A stretch of DNA of 5,587 nt from an uncultured Acetobacteraceae bacterium (lineage in GTDB: Bacteria; Pseudomonadota; Alphaproteobacteria; Acetobacterales; Acetobacteraceae): positions 1 to 5,587 of the forward strand of contig CAIMEK010000752.1 in NCBI GenBank assembly GCA_903839965.1, in the 5' to 3' direction. Made by a program: the position numbers and the translations under genes. Under the pieces are notes generated by a model that was not told the origin of the DNA, ran no database searches, and saw nothing but the letters and a program-made list of their open reading frames with translations. Of the stretch, positions 1 to 5,256 are shown piece by piece (position 1 is the stretch's first letter; each line of letters starts with the position of its first letter).

Positions 1-644
1 AAGGCGAGGCGGTACTGCCAGATGCCGACGATGCTGGTGACGATGCCGACGCGCAGCGCCTTCGCCTCCAGCTCGTCGCCCTGCTCGATATGCGCCTCGA
101 TGTAGCCCTGGTAGCGGCCCGGCTCGAAGGCGGCGCGGGCCCGCCCGGCCAGGCCGGCGGCGGCCAGGGCGTCGCGCATCGGGGTGGCGTCGTAGCGGTT
201 GCGGGCGGCGTCGATGTCGGCATCGGAGAAGTCGCCGATGAACGAACGGCTGCCCGGGAAGCTGGCGTAGTGGCCTTCCTCGTCGGCCCAGGACACCACG
301 TCCACGCAGCCCGCCACGCCCTGCTCGCGCCGCGCGCGGGCGACCTCGAGGGCGACCATCACGCCGAGCGCGCCATCCAGCCAACCGGCCCGGGGTTGCG
401 TCTCGGTGTGGCTGCCGAGCAGCAGGCGCGGCCCGTCGCCGGGGTCGCGGCCGATCACGTTGCCGATGCCGTCGATTTCCGCGACCAGCCCGGCCTGCTG
501 CATGCGCCCGGCCAGCCAGTGCCGCGACTGCATGTCCACGGGCGAATAGGTCGGGCGGTGCACGCCGGTCTGGTAGGCACCGAAGGCGCGCAAGGCATGC
601 AGGTCGGCGAGCAGCCGGGGGCCGTCGATGCGCGGGTCGGCCAT
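1..644 (-). CDS. M20-family Zn-dependent amidohydrolase (N-carbamoyl-L-amino-acid hydrolase / allantoate amidohydrolase type), partial
   Basis: The first 214 residues are visible; the gene runs off the left edge, and family members are usually about 410 residues, so roughly half is here. Motifs match the hydantoinase/carbamoylase branch of metallopeptidase family M20: GSHTET at 77-82 (metal ligand His79), W-L-D-G at 88-91 (bridging-ligand Asp90), WADEEG at 119-124 (general base Glu122, metal ligand Glu123) and EAHIEQG at 183-189 (metal ligand His185). Family enzymes are cytoplasmic and remove a carbamoyl or ureido group from N-carbamoyl amino acids or allantoate, releasing ammonia. The ATG at 644 has an AGGAG seven bases upstream, and that Shine-Dalgarno overlaps the TAG stop of the ABC ATPase, so the two are probably translationally coupled. 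Oddity: the usual Asp two residues after His79 is Glu81. The family call is firm; the substrate is not determined. Confidence 0.88.
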   Translation of the reverse strand, partial: MADPRIDGPRLLADLHALRAFGAYQTGVHRPTYSPVDMQSRHWLAGRMQQAGLVAEIDGIGNVIGRDPGDGPRLLLGSHTETQPRAGWLDGALGVMVALEVARARREQGVAGCVDVVSWADEEGHYASFPGSRSFIGDFSDADIDAARNRYDATPMRDALAAAGLAGRARAAFEPGRYQGYIEAHIEQGDELEAKALRVGIVTSIVGIWQYRLA

Positions 645-651
645 GCCGGCG

Positions 652-656
652 CTCCT
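652..656 (-). promoter_or_regulatory. Shine-Dalgarno of the M20 hydrolase gene, overlapping the upstream stop codon
   Basis: On the minus strand the sequence reads CGC TAG GAG CGCCGGC ATG. The AGGAG shares its first two bases with the TAG stop of the ATPase gene (657-655) and sits seven bases before the hydrolase ATG at 644. A ribosome terminating on the ATPase lies directly on the next ribosome-binding site, a standard arrangement for coupled translation. Confidence 0.75.
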
Positions 657-1446
657 AGCGGTTCAGGTGGCGCTGCACGAACTGCCGGCAGCGCTCGGTC
701 TGCGGATCGCGGAAGATCCGCGTCGGCGGGCCTTCCTCCTCGATGCGGCCATCGTGCAGGAAGATGGAGCGGGTCGAGACCTCGGCGGCGAAGGCCATCT
801 CGTGGGTGACGATCAGCATGGTGCGGCCTTCCTCGGCCAGGTCGCGGATGACCAGCAGCACCTCGCCCACCAGTTCGGGGTCGAGCGCGGAGGTGGGCTC
901 GTCGAACAGCAGGGCGCGCGGGCGCATGGCCAGCGCGCGGGCGATGGCGGCGCGCTGCTGCTGGCCGCCGGAGAGGTGCGCGGGGAAGGCGTCGCGCTTG
1001 TCGGCCATGCCCACCTTCTCGAGGATGGCCTCGGCCTCGGCCACCGCTTCGGCGCGCGGGCGCTTGTGCACGTGCACCGGCGCCTCGATGACGTTCTGCA
1101 GCACGGTCATGTGGTGCCAGAGGTTGAAGCTCTGGAACACGAAGCCGAGCAGGCCCCGGAGCCGGTTGACCTGGGCGGCGTCGGCCGGGTGGCGGGTGCC
1201 GCGGCGCATGCGCAGGCGCACGACCTCCCCGGCGATCGCCACCTCGCCTTCCTCCGGCACCTCCAGCAGGGGAATGCAGCGCAGCAGCGTGCTCTTGCCG
1301 GAGCCGCTGGCGCCGATGATGGAAATCACCTCGCCGGTGCGCGCCGCCAGCGAGACACCCTTCAGCACTTCCAGCGCGCCGAAGCGCTTGTGCATGCCGG
1401 TGACGGCGACGGCAATGTCGTCGCCCGTCATGGCGTCGCCCGTCAT
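655..1446 (-). CDS. ATP-binding protein of a polar amino acid ABC importer (HisP/OccP-like)
   Basis: A complete 263-residue ABC ATPase, the normal size for this family. Walker A GASGSGKST is at 45-53, Q-loop Gln105 in FVFQSFNLW, signature LSGGQ at 158-162, Walker B ALLFDEP at 178-184, D-loop SALDP at 186-190 and H-loop His215 in VTHEM. The FNLWHHMTVLQNVIEAP stretch at 107-123 is typical of polar amino acid importers (HisP, GlnQ, OccP). It would act as a homodimer on the inner face of the membrane, powering the two permeases encoded just upstream. The ATG at 1446 overlaps the preceding permease stop as ATGA, which supports this start. A second in-frame ATG lies at 1431 inside a near-perfect 15-bp duplication, so a product five residues shorter is also possible. 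All catalytic motifs are intact. Confidence 0.96.
   Translation of the reverse strand: MTGDAMTGDDIAVAVTGMHKRFGALEVLKGVSLAARTGEVISIIGASGSGKSTLLRCIPLLEVPEEGEVAIAGEVVRLRMRRGTRHPADAAQVNRLRGLLGFVFQSFNLWHHMTVLQNVIEAPVHVHKRPRAEAVAEAEAILEKVGMADKRDAFPAHLSGGQQQRAAIARALAMRPRALLFDEPTSALDPELVGEVLLVIRDLAEEGRTMLIVTHEMAFAAEVSTRSIFLHDGRIEEEGPPTRIFRDPQTERCRQFVQRHLNR
1417..1446 (-). repeat. 15-bp tandem duplication covering the ATPase start codon
   Basis: Two adjacent 15-bp units (1417-1431 and 1432-1446) match at 14 of 15 positions and encode MTGDA-MTGDD on the minus strand. Each unit starts with ATG, so the duplication doubles the start codon in frame. The outer ATG makes the ATGA overlap with the permease stop. 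Confidence 0.85.
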
Positions 1447-2135
1447 GTCCGGGCCCGCCGCACATGCGGGTTGAGCCAGTGTTCCAGCACCGCGATCGCC
1501 CGGGTGAGCAGGAAGTTGAGAACCAGATAGATCGAACCGGCGCACAGAAACACCTCCAGGGCGCGATAGGTCTCCGAGATGATGGCGTAGGCGATGCCGG
1601 TGACCTCCATGAGGGTGACGATGCTGGCCAGCGAGGTGGACTTGACCATGATCACCATCTCGTTGCCATAGGCCGGCAGGGCCTGGCGCAGCGCGATCGG
1701 CAGCACGATGCGCCGGTAGCGCGTGAAGCGCGACATGCCGGCGACCCGCGCCGCCTCGATGGCGCCGGCGGGCACCGAATTCAACCCGCCGCGCACGATC
1801 TCGGAGCCGTAGGCGGCGGTGTTCAGCGTCAGGGCGAGGATGGCGCACCACCAGGGCTGGCGCAGCAACGGCCACAGGATGCTCTGGCGCACCCCGGCGA
1901 ACTGGCCGAGGCCGTAGTAGATCATGAAGATCTGCAGCAGCAGCGGCGTGCCGCGCAGCACGAACACGTAGGCGCGCACGAACATCTCGGCCGGCCGCGA
2001 GGCGGCGCGCGCCACCGCCAGCAGCACCGCGATCACCATGCCGGAAAACACCGAGATGGCGGCGAGCTCCAGCGTGATTGGCAGCCCCTGGATCAGGCGG
2101 CCCATGGTGTCGGCGAGGAATTCGTATTCGGTCAT
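1443..2135 (-). CDS. Polar amino acid ABC transporter permease, HisM/OccM-like
   Basis: A 230-residue integral membrane protein of the usual HisM size. Hydrophobic stretches lie at about 18-42, 55-78, 96-112, 160-185 and 195-215. RGTPLLLQ at 61-68 and the EAA coupling loop at about 127-147 (E127-A-A-R-V-A-G followed by the RRIVLP segment), then LPAYGNE at 153-159, are the family hallmarks; the EAA loop contacts the ATPase. LALTLNTAAYGSE around 100-112 resembles HisM and OccM more than HisQ. It would pair with the HisQ-like permease to form the membrane channel. Its ATG overlaps the TGA stop... of the preceding permease frame as an ATGA junction at 2132-2135, and its own stop overlaps the ATPase start in the same way, so translation of the three is probably coupled. 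HisM-type membership is well supported; the substrate is not shown by sequence. Confidence 0.95.
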   Translation of the reverse strand: MTEYEFLADTMGRLIQGLPITLELAAISVFSGMVIAVLLAVARAASRPAEMFVRAYVFVLRGTPLLLQIFMIYYGLGQFAGVRQSILWPLLRQPWWCAILALTLNTAAYGSEIVRGGLNSVPAGAIEAARVAGMSRFTRYRRIVLPIALRQALPAYGNEMVIMVKSTSLASIVTLMEVTGIAYAIISETYRALEVFLCAGSIYLVLNFLLTRAIAVLEHWLNPHVRRART

Positions 2136-2845
2136 AGTCGCCGCTCGCTGCGCGCGCTGTGGCGCTCGGCGGCGCGGAAGAACGTACCGGAAAGGGTGGT
2201 GAGAATGAGGTAAAGCGTGAACCCGGTGATGTAGAACTCGAAAGGCTGGCGGGTGGAGCCCGCGCCGATGTGCACCTGGCGCATGATTTCCACCAGCCCG
2301 GTGACGGAAATCAGCGCCGACTCCTTCAGCACCTGCTGCCAGACGTTGCCCATGCCGGGCAGCGCGTAGTGCAGCAGCCGCGGGCCGATGATGCGGCGCA
2401 GCATGAGCAGTGGGCTCATGCCGACCGCCCGGGCCGCGTCGATCTCGCCGTGCGGGATGGCGTTGTAGGCGCCGCGCAGCACCTCGGTCTGGTAGGCGCC
2501 GGAGACCACGCCGACCGCCAGCATGCCGACCAGGAAGCCGTTCAGGCCGAAGAATCCCTCATTGCCCAGCGCATGGGCGATGGCGCTGAGGGCGCTGCTG
2601 CCGCCGAAGTAGAACAGGTAGATCACCAGCAGGTCGGGCACGCCGCGGACGACGGTGGTGTAGCCATCGGCGAGCCGGCGGGGCAGGGCGCCATGGGCCG
2701 ACTTGGCCCAGGCGCCGAGCGTGCCGAAGCAGATGCCGGTGACGAAGGCGGCGGCCGAAACCGCCAGCGTCATCAGCGCGGCCAGCAGGAGCTGGTGGCC
2801 CCAGCCCTGCGGACCGAAGCCAAGCAGTTCGATCGCGGAAGACAC
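2132..2845 (-). CDS. Polar amino acid ABC transporter permease, HisQ/OccQ-like
   Basis: With the GTG start at 2845 the protein is 237 residues. GYTTVVRGVPDLLVI at 61-75, SGAYQTEVLRGA at 115-126, the EAA loop (EIDAARAVGM at 134-143, then RRIIGP) and ALPGMGNVWQ at 161-170 closely match the HisQ pattern. Hydrophobic segments lie at about 18-45, 70-90, 101-118, 172-188 and 203-222. A GTG at 2890 would add 15 residues but would overlap the binding-protein gene by 31 bases. The 2845 start lies 14 bases after that gene's stop and leaves the short N-terminus before GFGPQGWG expected of HisQ proteins. Neither start has a strong Shine-Dalgarno, so expression may rely on coupling. There is no hairpin between the binding-protein gene and this one, so no attenuation of the membrane components is evident. 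Confidence 0.93.
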   Translation of the reverse strand: MSSAIELLGFGPQGWGHQLLLAALMTLAVSAAAFVTGICFGTLGAWAKSAHGALPRRLADGYTTVVRGVPDLLVIYLFYFGGSSALSAIAHALGNEGFFGLNGFLVGMLAVGVVSGAYQTEVLRGAYNAIPHGEIDAARAVGMSPLLMLRRIIGPRLLHYALPGMGNVWQQVLKESALISVTGLVEIMRQVHIGAGSTRQPFEFYITGFTLYLILTTLSGTFFRAAERHSARSERRL

Positions 2846-2859
2846 GTCGCTGCTGCAGG

Positions 2860-3708
2860 CTATTCGGGCGTCACGTCGCTCTTGAACCACTTGATCGCCA
2901 GGGCCTTCATCGTGCCATCGGCCTTGGCCTGATCGATCGCCTTGTTGAACAGGTCCCGGAGGTCGGTGTCGGTCTTGCGCAGGCCGATGCCACTGCCCTG
3001 GCCCAGCGGTCCGCCAACGAAGATCGGCCCGGACAGCGTCATCTGGTCGCCGCCCGGCTTGGACAGGGTGGAAACGAAATAGTTGGTGGAGGACATCACC
3101 AGGTCGACCCGGCGGGCCTGCAGGTCGAGGTCATGCTCCTCGGTCTTGCCGTAGGTGCGGATATCGAGGAGGCCCTTGAAGAAGCCGTTCAGCACGTCGG
3201 ACTGGATGGTGGAGACCTGGACGCCGACCATGCGGCCTTTCAGGGCCGGGGCCATGGCCTTCAACGCCGCGTCGGTGGCGGCCTTGTCGTCCAGCGAGAC
3301 GCGCTTGCCGGTGCCGGGCAGATTGACGACCGGGCCGTCCTTCATGACCGCGAAGGTGGAGCCGGATTGTGCGTACGGCTTGGTGAAATCAATCACCTCG
3401 AGGCGCTTGGGGGTAATGCTCATGCCGGACATGATGGCGTCGAACTTGCCGGCCTGCAGGCCGGGGATGACGCTGTTCCACTCCGAGACGATGAACTGGC
3501 AGTCCAGCTTGAGGCGCGGGCAGAGGTTGGCGGCGAGCTCGATCTCGTAGCCGTCCAGCTTGCCGTCCGCACGGACCAGGTTGTAGGGGGCGAAGGCGCC
3601 CTCGGTGGCGATGACCACCTTGGTCCAGTCCTTGGCCTGGGCCGGCGGGGCCAGCAGGACGGAGAACGCCACCGCGGCGGCGGCGCCCAGTAAAGTCATT
3701 GCCTTCAC
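2860..3708 (-). CDS. Periplasmic solute-binding protein, family 3 (lysine/arginine/ornithine-opine type)
   Basis: A 282-residue precursor. The signal peptide is clear: Lys2, a hydrophobic core at about 4-22, and a likely cut after AQA at 23-25. The mature part carries the bacterial family 3 pattern: ATEGAFAPYN at 34-43, DGYEIELA at 52-59, SGMSITPKR at 94-102 (Arg102 aligns with the ligand-carboxylate arginine of LAO/HisJ), DFTKPYA at 107-113, GVQVST at 162-167, EEHDLDL at 190-196 and a C-terminal DGTMKALAIKWFKSD. EGAFAPYN and the EEHDLDL segment are like the opine binding proteins OccT/NocT. The chosen start is GTG at 3708 because AAGGAG sits seven bases upstream; an internal ATG at 3699 is too far from it. 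Oddity: the Asp that holds the ligand alpha-amino group in LAO/HisJ aligns with Ser207. The class is certain; the ligand is unknown. Confidence 0.94.
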   Translation of the reverse strand: MKAMTLLGAAAAVAFSVLLAPPAQAKDWTKVVIATEGAFAPYNLVRADGKLDGYEIELAANLCPRLKLDCQFIVSEWNSVIPGLQAGKFDAIMSGMSITPKRLEVIDFTKPYAQSGSTFAVMKDGPVVNLPGTGKRVSLDDKAATDAALKAMAPALKGRMVGVQVSTIQSDVLNGFFKGLLDIRTYGKTEEHDLDLQARRVDLVMSSTNYFVSTLSKPGGDQMTLSGPIFVGGPLGQGSGIGLRKTDTDLRDLFNKAIDQAKADGTMKALAIKWFKSDVTPE

Positions 3709-3715
3709 GGCGGAT

Positions 3716-3721
3716 CTCCTT
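3716..3721 (-). promoter_or_regulatory. Strong Shine-Dalgarno deciding the GTG start of the binding protein
   Basis: Minus-strand AAGGAG ends seven bases before the GTG at 3708. The next candidate, ATG at 3699, would be 16 bases away, so the GTG start is preferred. Confidence 0.75.
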
Positions 3722-3738
3722 CGTTTCGGGTCGGGCGG

Positions 3739-3766
3739 AACCTACGGGAAGCGGCGGCGTTTGCAA
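3739..3766 (-). promoter_or_regulatory. Weak candidate promoter of the transporter operon, with a 10-bp palindrome
   Basis: The 109-bp gap between aroE and the binding-protein gene contains, on the minus strand, TTGCAA (3766-3761), a 16-base spacer and TAGGTT (3744-3739), which would start transcription about 25 bases before the GTG. The match to a housekeeping promoter is partial (about 4/6 and 3/6). The -35-like element lies inside the perfect palindrome GTTTGCAAAC (3759-3768), a possible operator. No intrinsic terminator separates aroE from this gene, so read-through from aroE is equally possible. Confidence 0.25.
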
Positions 3767-3818
3767 ACCGCTCTGGAGGGCCGGGCCGGCAGTTCAGGCA
3801 TGTTTCCTGGCGCTGGCT

Positions 3819-4664
3819 TCAACGCAGGGTTGCCTCGATGCTGGTGCGCAACTCGGCGGTGATTTCGGGCGAAACGCCGAACCAGGCCTCGAAGGCCGGC
3901 CGGGCCTGGTGCAGCAGCATGCCCAGCCCGTCCACCACCCGGTTGCCGCGGGCCCGCGCCGCCCCGAGCAGGGGGGTCTCGAGCGGATTGTAGATGATGT
4001 CGCACACCACGGCGTTGGCCGGCAGGTCGTGCAGCCGCAGCTCCAGGGCGGGCTGGCCGATCATGCCCTGGTTGGTGGTGTTGACCACCATGGTGGCGCC
4101 GGCGAGCGCGGCCTCGCGGTCGCCCCAGTGCAGCACGCGCACCGGTCCGCCGACCAGGGCGGCGAGCTGCTCGGTGCGGCCGTGGGTGCGGTTGATCAGG
4201 CGGATTTCCGTCGATCCCTCGTCCATCAGGGCGAGCACCACGCTGCGCGCGGCGCCGCCGGCGCCCAGCACCACCGCCGGCCCGCCAGCGGCCCGCCAGA
4301 GGGGCTCCTGCTCGCGCACGCTCTCGATGAAGCCGTAGCAGTCCTTGTTGAAGCCGCTGAGCGAGCCGTCGGGCTGCACCACGATGAGGTTGACGGCGCC
4401 GGTGCGCTGGCCGACCGCGTCGATGGTGTCGACGATTTCCGCCGCGCGTTCCTTGTGCGGCAGGGTGACGTTGCAGCCGGCGAAGCCGAGCGCCGCCAGC
4501 CCGCGCAGCGCCGGCCCCACCCGGCCGGGTTGCACCGGCATGGCGATGTAGGTGCCGGGAATGCCGTATTTCCCCATCCAGTAGTTGTGGATCGCGGGCG
4601 AGCGGGACTGGAAGATCGGCCAGCCGATCACACCGGCGGCGCGGAACGGCATGGGATCGCTCAT
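3819..4664 (-). CDS. aroE: Shikimate dehydrogenase (AroE) family protein, with divergent substrate-site motifs
   Basis: A complete 281-residue AroE-fold protein, normal in length. The N-terminal substrate domain has SRSP (Ser20, Ser22), NVTLPHKE with catalytic-position Lys71, GAVN (Asn92) and catalytic-position Asp108. The Rossmann domain has GAGGAAR at 134-140 and the NADP-preferring NRTHGR at 158-163. Tyr225 and Gln253 (DGLGMLLHQA) align with further shikimate contacts of E. coli AroE. The family reduces 3-dehydroshikimate to shikimate with NADPH in aromatic amino acid synthesis. Three usually conserved motifs differ: AVNT is AVNL, NTD is N-K107-D, and NTTS-x-G is NTTNQG. It could be a true AroE or an AroE-like paralogue serving the adjacent transport operon. 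The ATG at 4664 is the first start after an in-frame TGA; no good Shine-Dalgarno is visible, and an ATG at 4652 is possible. Confidence 0.88.
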   Translation of the reverse strand: MSDPMPFRAAGVIGWPIFQSRSPAIHNYWMGKYGIPGTYIAMPVQPGRVGPALRGLAALGFAGCNVTLPHKERAAEIVDTIDAVGQRTGAVNLIVVQPDGSLSGFNKDCYGFIESVREQEPLWRAAGGPAVVLGAGGAARSVVLALMDEGSTEIRLINRTHGRTEQLAALVGGPVRVLHWGDREAALAGATMVVNTTNQGMIGQPALELRLHDLPANAVVCDIIYNPLETPLLGAARARGNRVVDGLGMLLHQARPAFEAWFGVSPEITAELRTSIEATLR

Positions 4665-4867
4665 GGGGGATGACTTTCAGCAGGCTGGAACGACTTCCTT
4701 AGCGTCCGCGTGCCAGGGCCTGCAAGTTGCCGCGTGAATCGGCCGGGGCGGCGGGGGCGCCGGCCCGGCCCGACGATCACGTTTGCCGCGGGGGCCATGC
4801 CATCCCCCGCGACAGCCCGGCCGCGATGCGGCATCATTCCCGGGGCAACGAAGCAGGGATGGTGGCG
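4665..4867. promoter_or_regulatory. Divergent intergenic region between aroE and the Rieske gene
   Basis: This 203-bp GC-rich stretch separates two genes reading away from each other, so both promoters should be here. No strong promoter is visible. A weak minus-strand candidate for aroE is TTGCAG (4725-4720), a 17-base spacer and CTAAGG (4702-4697). Reading frames open across it lack any recognisable protein, and the N-terminal extension they would add to the Rieske protein has no Rieske-family character. Inverted repeats at 4787-4811 and 4825-4835 are the main structure. Confidence 0.4.
4787..4811. repeat. 8-bp perfect inverted repeat with 9-base spacer upstream of the Rieske gene
   Basis: CGCGGGGG (4787-4794) and CCCCCGCG (4804-4811) are exact reverse complements separated by CCATGCCAT. 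It could be an operator or an RNA hairpin in the leader of either divergent gene. A smaller dyad, GATGC-G-GCATC, follows at 4825-4835. In such GC-rich DNA some GC palindromes occur by chance. Confidence 0.5.
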
Positions 4868-5197
4868 ATGGGCGATGGCGGGAAGTGGGTGCGGGCCGCC
4901 GCGGTGGGCGAACTGGCCGAGGGCGCGATGAAACCGGTGGAGCTGGAAGGGCGCAGCCTGGCCCTCTACCACCTGGCGGACGGCACCTGGTGCGCCAGCG
5001 ACAACCTGTGCACGCACGCCTTCGCGCTGCTGACCGAGGGCTGGCTGGAGGGCTGCGTTATCGAGTGCCCGCTGCATTCGGGCCGGTTCGACCTGCGCAC
5101 CGGGGCTGGGCAGGGGGCGCCGATCGAGGACGACCTCGCGGTGTATGCGGTGCGCGTGGAGGGCGACGACGTGCTGGTGCAGGTGCCGGCGGTATAG
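4868..5197 (+). CDS. Stand-alone Rieske [2Fe-2S] ferredoxin (ring-hydroxylating dioxygenase ferredoxin type)
   Basis: With the ATG at 4868 the protein is 109 residues, typical for a soluble Rieske ferredoxin. The cluster-binding motif is complete: Cys48-x-His50, 16 residues, then Cys67-x2-His70, within CTHAFALL and CPLHSGRFD. GYLEG-like GWLEG at 58-62 and RFDLRTG at 73-79 match ferredoxins of naphthalene- and biphenyl-type dioxygenases, which pass electrons from a reductase to the terminal oxygenase. No signal peptide or membrane segment is present, so it is cytoplasmic. An ATG at 4859 is the alternative start, but AGGGA lies at useful spacing only for 4868. It is transcribed away from aroE and ends before a strong terminator, so it appears monocistronic; no oxygenase or reductase is in the window. 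Its partner is unknown. Confidence 0.92.
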   Translation: MGDGGKWVRAAAVGELAEGAMKPVELEGRSLALYHLADGTWCASDNLCTHAFALLTEGWLEGCVIECPLHSGRFDLRTGAGQGAPIEDDLAVYAVRVEGDDVLVQVPAV

Positions 5198-5215
5198 TTT
5201 CGATAACGTAACTAT
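5194..5215. promoter_or_regulatory. Operator-like 22-bp dyad overlapping the Rieske stop codon
   Basis: ATAGTTTCG (5194-5202) and CGTAACTAT (5207-5215) are inverted copies matching at 8 of 9 positions around a 4-base centre, ATAA. The site is markedly AT-rich against its surroundings. Its size and symmetry resemble operators of TetR-type repressors, but that family assignment is inference. It contains the TAG stop of the Rieske gene (5195-5197). Confidence 0.45.
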
Positions 5216-5230
5216 TAGGGCGTGGTTGGG

Positions 5231-5256
5231 CGCCGCTCAGGAGCGGCGGGTTTTTT
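5231..5256 (+). terminator. Rho-independent terminator of the Rieske gene
   Basis: CGCCGCTC (5231-5238) pairs with GAGCGGCG (5241-5248); with the innermost pair open this is a 7-bp GC stem with a 4-base loop, followed by GG and six T (5251-5256). It lies 33 bases after the Rieske stop. On the opposite strand no T-run follows the stem, so it acts in one direction only. Confidence 0.88.

Noticed and set aside
628..1530. Plus-strand open frames opposite the ABC ATPase (300 and 243 codons)
   Set aside because: The minus strand encodes a complete ATPase with every motif; the opposing frames show no recognisable protein features and no Shine-Dalgarno.
1447..1875. Extension of the ATPase frame far upstream (406-residue version)
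   Set aside because: The extra residues lie antisense-free but out of frame inside the HisM-like permease gene and show no ABC-domain character; the ATGA overlap marks the true start.
2846..2890. Upstream GTG start for the HisQ-like permease at 2890
   Set aside because: It would overlap the binding-protein gene by 31 bases and add a polar N-terminus not seen in HisQ proteins; the GTG at 2845 fits better.
3780..3790. GCCGG-G-CCGGC palindrome after aroE as a terminator
   Set aside because: The centre is a single base, so it cannot form a proper loop, and no T-run follows on the minus strand.
3699..4673. Long plus-strand open frame (324 codons) across the AroE region
   Set aside because: It is antisense to a well-supported AroE gene, has a His/Gly/Ala/Arg-rich composition without domain motifs, and is explained by the high GC content.
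4741..4770. GGCCGGG and CCCGGCC arms (4741-4747, 4764-4770) as a regulatory hairpin
   Set aside because: Such GC-only complementarity is expected by chance in this composition, and the 16-base interior does not extend the pairing.
4727..4867. N-terminal extension of the Rieske protein from an upstream ATG at 4727
   Set aside because: The added residues have no family similarity, and the 109-residue form matches the normal ferredoxin length with a usable ribosome-binding site.
4661..5077. Minus-strand 138-codon frame over the Rieske gene and the divergent region
   Set aside because: It is antisense to the Rieske cluster motif and has no family features; its upstream half is only GC-driven open frame.
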